Positions 62,905 through 64,000 of a stretch of 64,000 nucleotides of DNA are shown in pieces. The position numbers were made by a program, and so were the translations under genes. The stretch spans positions 1-64,000 of the forward strand of contig JADLAY010000065.1 of NCBI GenBank assembly GCA_020849765.1, written 5' to 3'. The stretch's first letter is position 1. Every line of letters begins with the position of its first letter. The notes beneath the pieces were generated by a model that saw only the letters and a program-made list of their open reading frames with translations, did not search any database and had not been told where the DNA came from. Source of the stretch: Anaerolineae bacterium (GTDB lineage Bacteria > Chloroflexota > Anaerolineae > Aggregatilineales > Phototrophicaceae).

Positions 62905-63543
62905 ATGAACACCAACCCAATCCGCGTCGTCATCGTCGACGATCACGCCGTCGTGCGCAGCGGTCTGCGCGATTTCATCCTCGTCCATGACGATCTCGAA
63001 CTCGTCGGCGAAGCCTCCGGCGGGCGCAGCGCCGTCGATGTCTGCGCGCAGGTCAGCCCGGACGTCGTGCTGATGGACATGGTCATGCCGGATATGGACG
63101 GCGCGACTGCGACGGAGAACATCCGCCGCCAGAACGCCGACATCCAGGTCATCGCCCTGACCAGCTTTCGCGAAGAAGACCTGATCAGCGCCGCGCTCAA
63201 GGCCGGGGCCATCGGCTACCTGCTCAAGAACGTGACTGCCGACGAACTGGCGGACGCCATCCGCAGCGCCGTCGCCGGGAAGCCGACGCTGGCCCCGGAA
63301 GCGACGATGGCGCTCATGCACGCCGCGACTCAGCCGCCGCAGGTCGGCCACGATCTGACCGAGCGCGAGATCGACGTGCTCCAGCTGATGGTCGAAGGGC
63401 TGAACAATCAGGAGATCGCCGAGCGGCTGGTCGTCGGCCTGTCGACGGTCAAATATCACGTCAGCAACATCATCTCCAAACTCGAGGCGCACAACCGCAC
63501 CGAAGCCACCTCGATCGCCCTGCAGCAGGGTTTGGTGAAATAG
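62905..63543 (+). CDS. NarL/LuxR-family response regulator
   Basis: A 212-residue regulator with a receiver domain (phospho-acceptor D58 in VVLMDMVMPDMDG; K109 in LLKN) and a C-terminal LuxR-type helix-turn-helix (LTEREIDVLQLMVEGLNNQEIAERL, STVKYHVSNIISKLEAHNR). It starts 4 bp after the kinase stop codon, and together they form a NarX/NarL-like pair. The target genes are not in this window in any recognisable way. Confidence 0.96.
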   Translation: MNTNPIRVVIVDDHAVVRSGLRDFILVHDDLELVGEASGGRSAVDVCAQVSPDVVLMDMVMPDMDGATATENIRRQNADIQVIALTSFREEDLISAALKAGAIGYLLKNVTADELADAIRSAVAGKPTLAPEATMALMHAATQPPQVGHDLTEREIDVLQLMVEGLNNQEIAERLVVGLSTVKYHVSNIISKLEAHNRTEATSIALQQGLVK

Positions 63544-63562
63544 GCGGGCGCGTCGACAATTC

Positions 63563-63783
63563 GTAGGGGCGACCCGGTGGGTCGCCCACGTCCGCAGCAC
63601 TCACTAAGTGCCGTTGCACCCTCATCCCCCGGCCCCTTCTCCCCTTAACCGTAAGGTCACCGAAGGTTGGGCGAAGGGGAGAAAACGCTCTCGAAAGTCC
63701 CTCTCCATAAGGGAGAGGGATTTAGGGTGAGGGCAAATAGCACAACAAAGTCGCCCTGGGCAAGCCACCGGCTTGCCCCTACA
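63563..63783. repeat. Palindromic and CCCTCACCC-type repeats at the right end
   Basis: A GTAGGG family copy at 63563-63589 (core CGACCC/GGGTCG, the same core as at 20898), a CCCTCATCCCCCGGCCCC ... GAGAGGGATTTAGGGTGAGGG element at about 63619-63742, and another palindromic copy at 63758-63783 (core GGCAAGCC/GGCTTGCC). No gene lies between 63544 and 63958. Confidence 0.7.
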
Positions 63784-63958
63784 TCGGCCTTTGTCATTTC
63801 TTGAAATAACCCGTCCCGCCTGACGATTCTCCCCGTCATCTGACCAGGTCAAAACCCGCCGAACGCCCGCGCGTAAACTCCTCTTGTGCCCGTCGTTGCG
63901 AACACCCTTTTCCGCTTCAATAAGAGACAAGAGGAACCTGCGTGCGGAGAACCCCACC

Positions 63959-64000
63959 ATGACGCAAACACGGCTGGTCACTGACGATATGCTTGCGCGG
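63959..64000 (+). CDS. Start of a gene cut by the window edge
   Basis: An ATG at 63959 follows CGGAGA with 8-nt spacing and opens a frame to the end of the window (MTQTRLVTDDMLAR). Only 14 codons are visible, so no function can be given. An inverted CCTCTTGT/ACAAGAGG pair (about 63880-63935) lies in the presumed leader. Confidence 0.5.
   Translation, partial: MTQTRLVTDDMLAR

Noticed and set aside
63622..63981. A 119-residue minus-strand frame at the right edge
   Set aside because: It runs through CCCTCACCC-type and GTAGGG-type repeats and would overlap the start of the next plus-strand gene.

Overview
This 64 kb window is GC-rich chromosomal DNA, most likely from a Chloroflexota bacterium of the Anaerolineae type. 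The evidence is the gene mix (family 5 and family 1 ABC transporters without local ATPases, many two-component systems, signal peptides ending in AQ, a probable F420-type enzyme pair) and the unusually dense palindromic and heptameric repeats between genes. This is an inference: there is no rRNA, tRNA or ribosomal protein gene to confirm it. I found no transposase, integrase, phage gene or CRISPR array.

Layout. 1-4 kb: a peptide-type ABC operon (binding protein and two permeases) on the minus strand. 4.5-11 kb: a plus-strand catabolic run with a glutamine-synthetase-family ligase, an SDR, an aldehyde dehydrogenase, a Gfo/Idh/MocA oxidoreductase and an aldo/keto reductase. 11-16 kb: a PAS sensor kinase, a hairpin-rich repeat island and small membrane proteins. 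16-21 kb, minus strand: an LLM flavoprotein, a Ddn-like protein, an alpha/beta hydrolase, a PfkB kinase and a divergent class II aldolase. 21-27 kb, minus strand: an envelope block with an HtrA protease, a PDZ protein, a small two-helix protein, a mini cytochrome b (DUF4405), a multi-pass protein and a YceI protein. 27-30 kb: a penicillin-binding/beta-lactamase-fold protein with an OmpR-type two-component system. 30.6-39 kb: a LacI-controlled sugar operon (binding protein, two permeases, GH8 and GH3), probably for xylo-oligosaccharides. 39-49 kb: a CBS-HEPN protein, an HxlR/QorB pair, a DHFR-fold protein, a Clp_N protein, an arylsulfotransferase-like protein, a fatty acid desaturase, a DEAD-box helicase, a SnoaL-like protein and a PadR regulator. 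49-60 kb: a two-component system divergent from a MacAB-like efflux operon with two adaptors. 61-63.5 kb: a NarL-type two-component system. A new gene starts at the right edge.

The most interesting find is a promoter element present four times (23.4, 24.6, 26.9 and 43.0 kb). It has four repeat units starting 11, 10 and 11 bp apart (TTTAAG-like), followed by a -10-like hexamer exactly 27 nt after the start of unit 4 in every copy. The copies face a PDZ protein, the mini cytochrome b, the YceI protein and the arylsulfotransferase-like protein, so they define a candidate regulon of an OmpR/PhoB-type activator. The OmpR-type pair at 28.2-30.3 kb lies close to one copy and is the first candidate regulator. 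Other points of note are a LacI promoter with two identical operators flanking an intrinsic terminator, a CBS-HEPN protein, an internally duplicated di-heme cytochrome, and several intergenic repeat families whose sequence varies while their pairing or their 7-bp period is kept.
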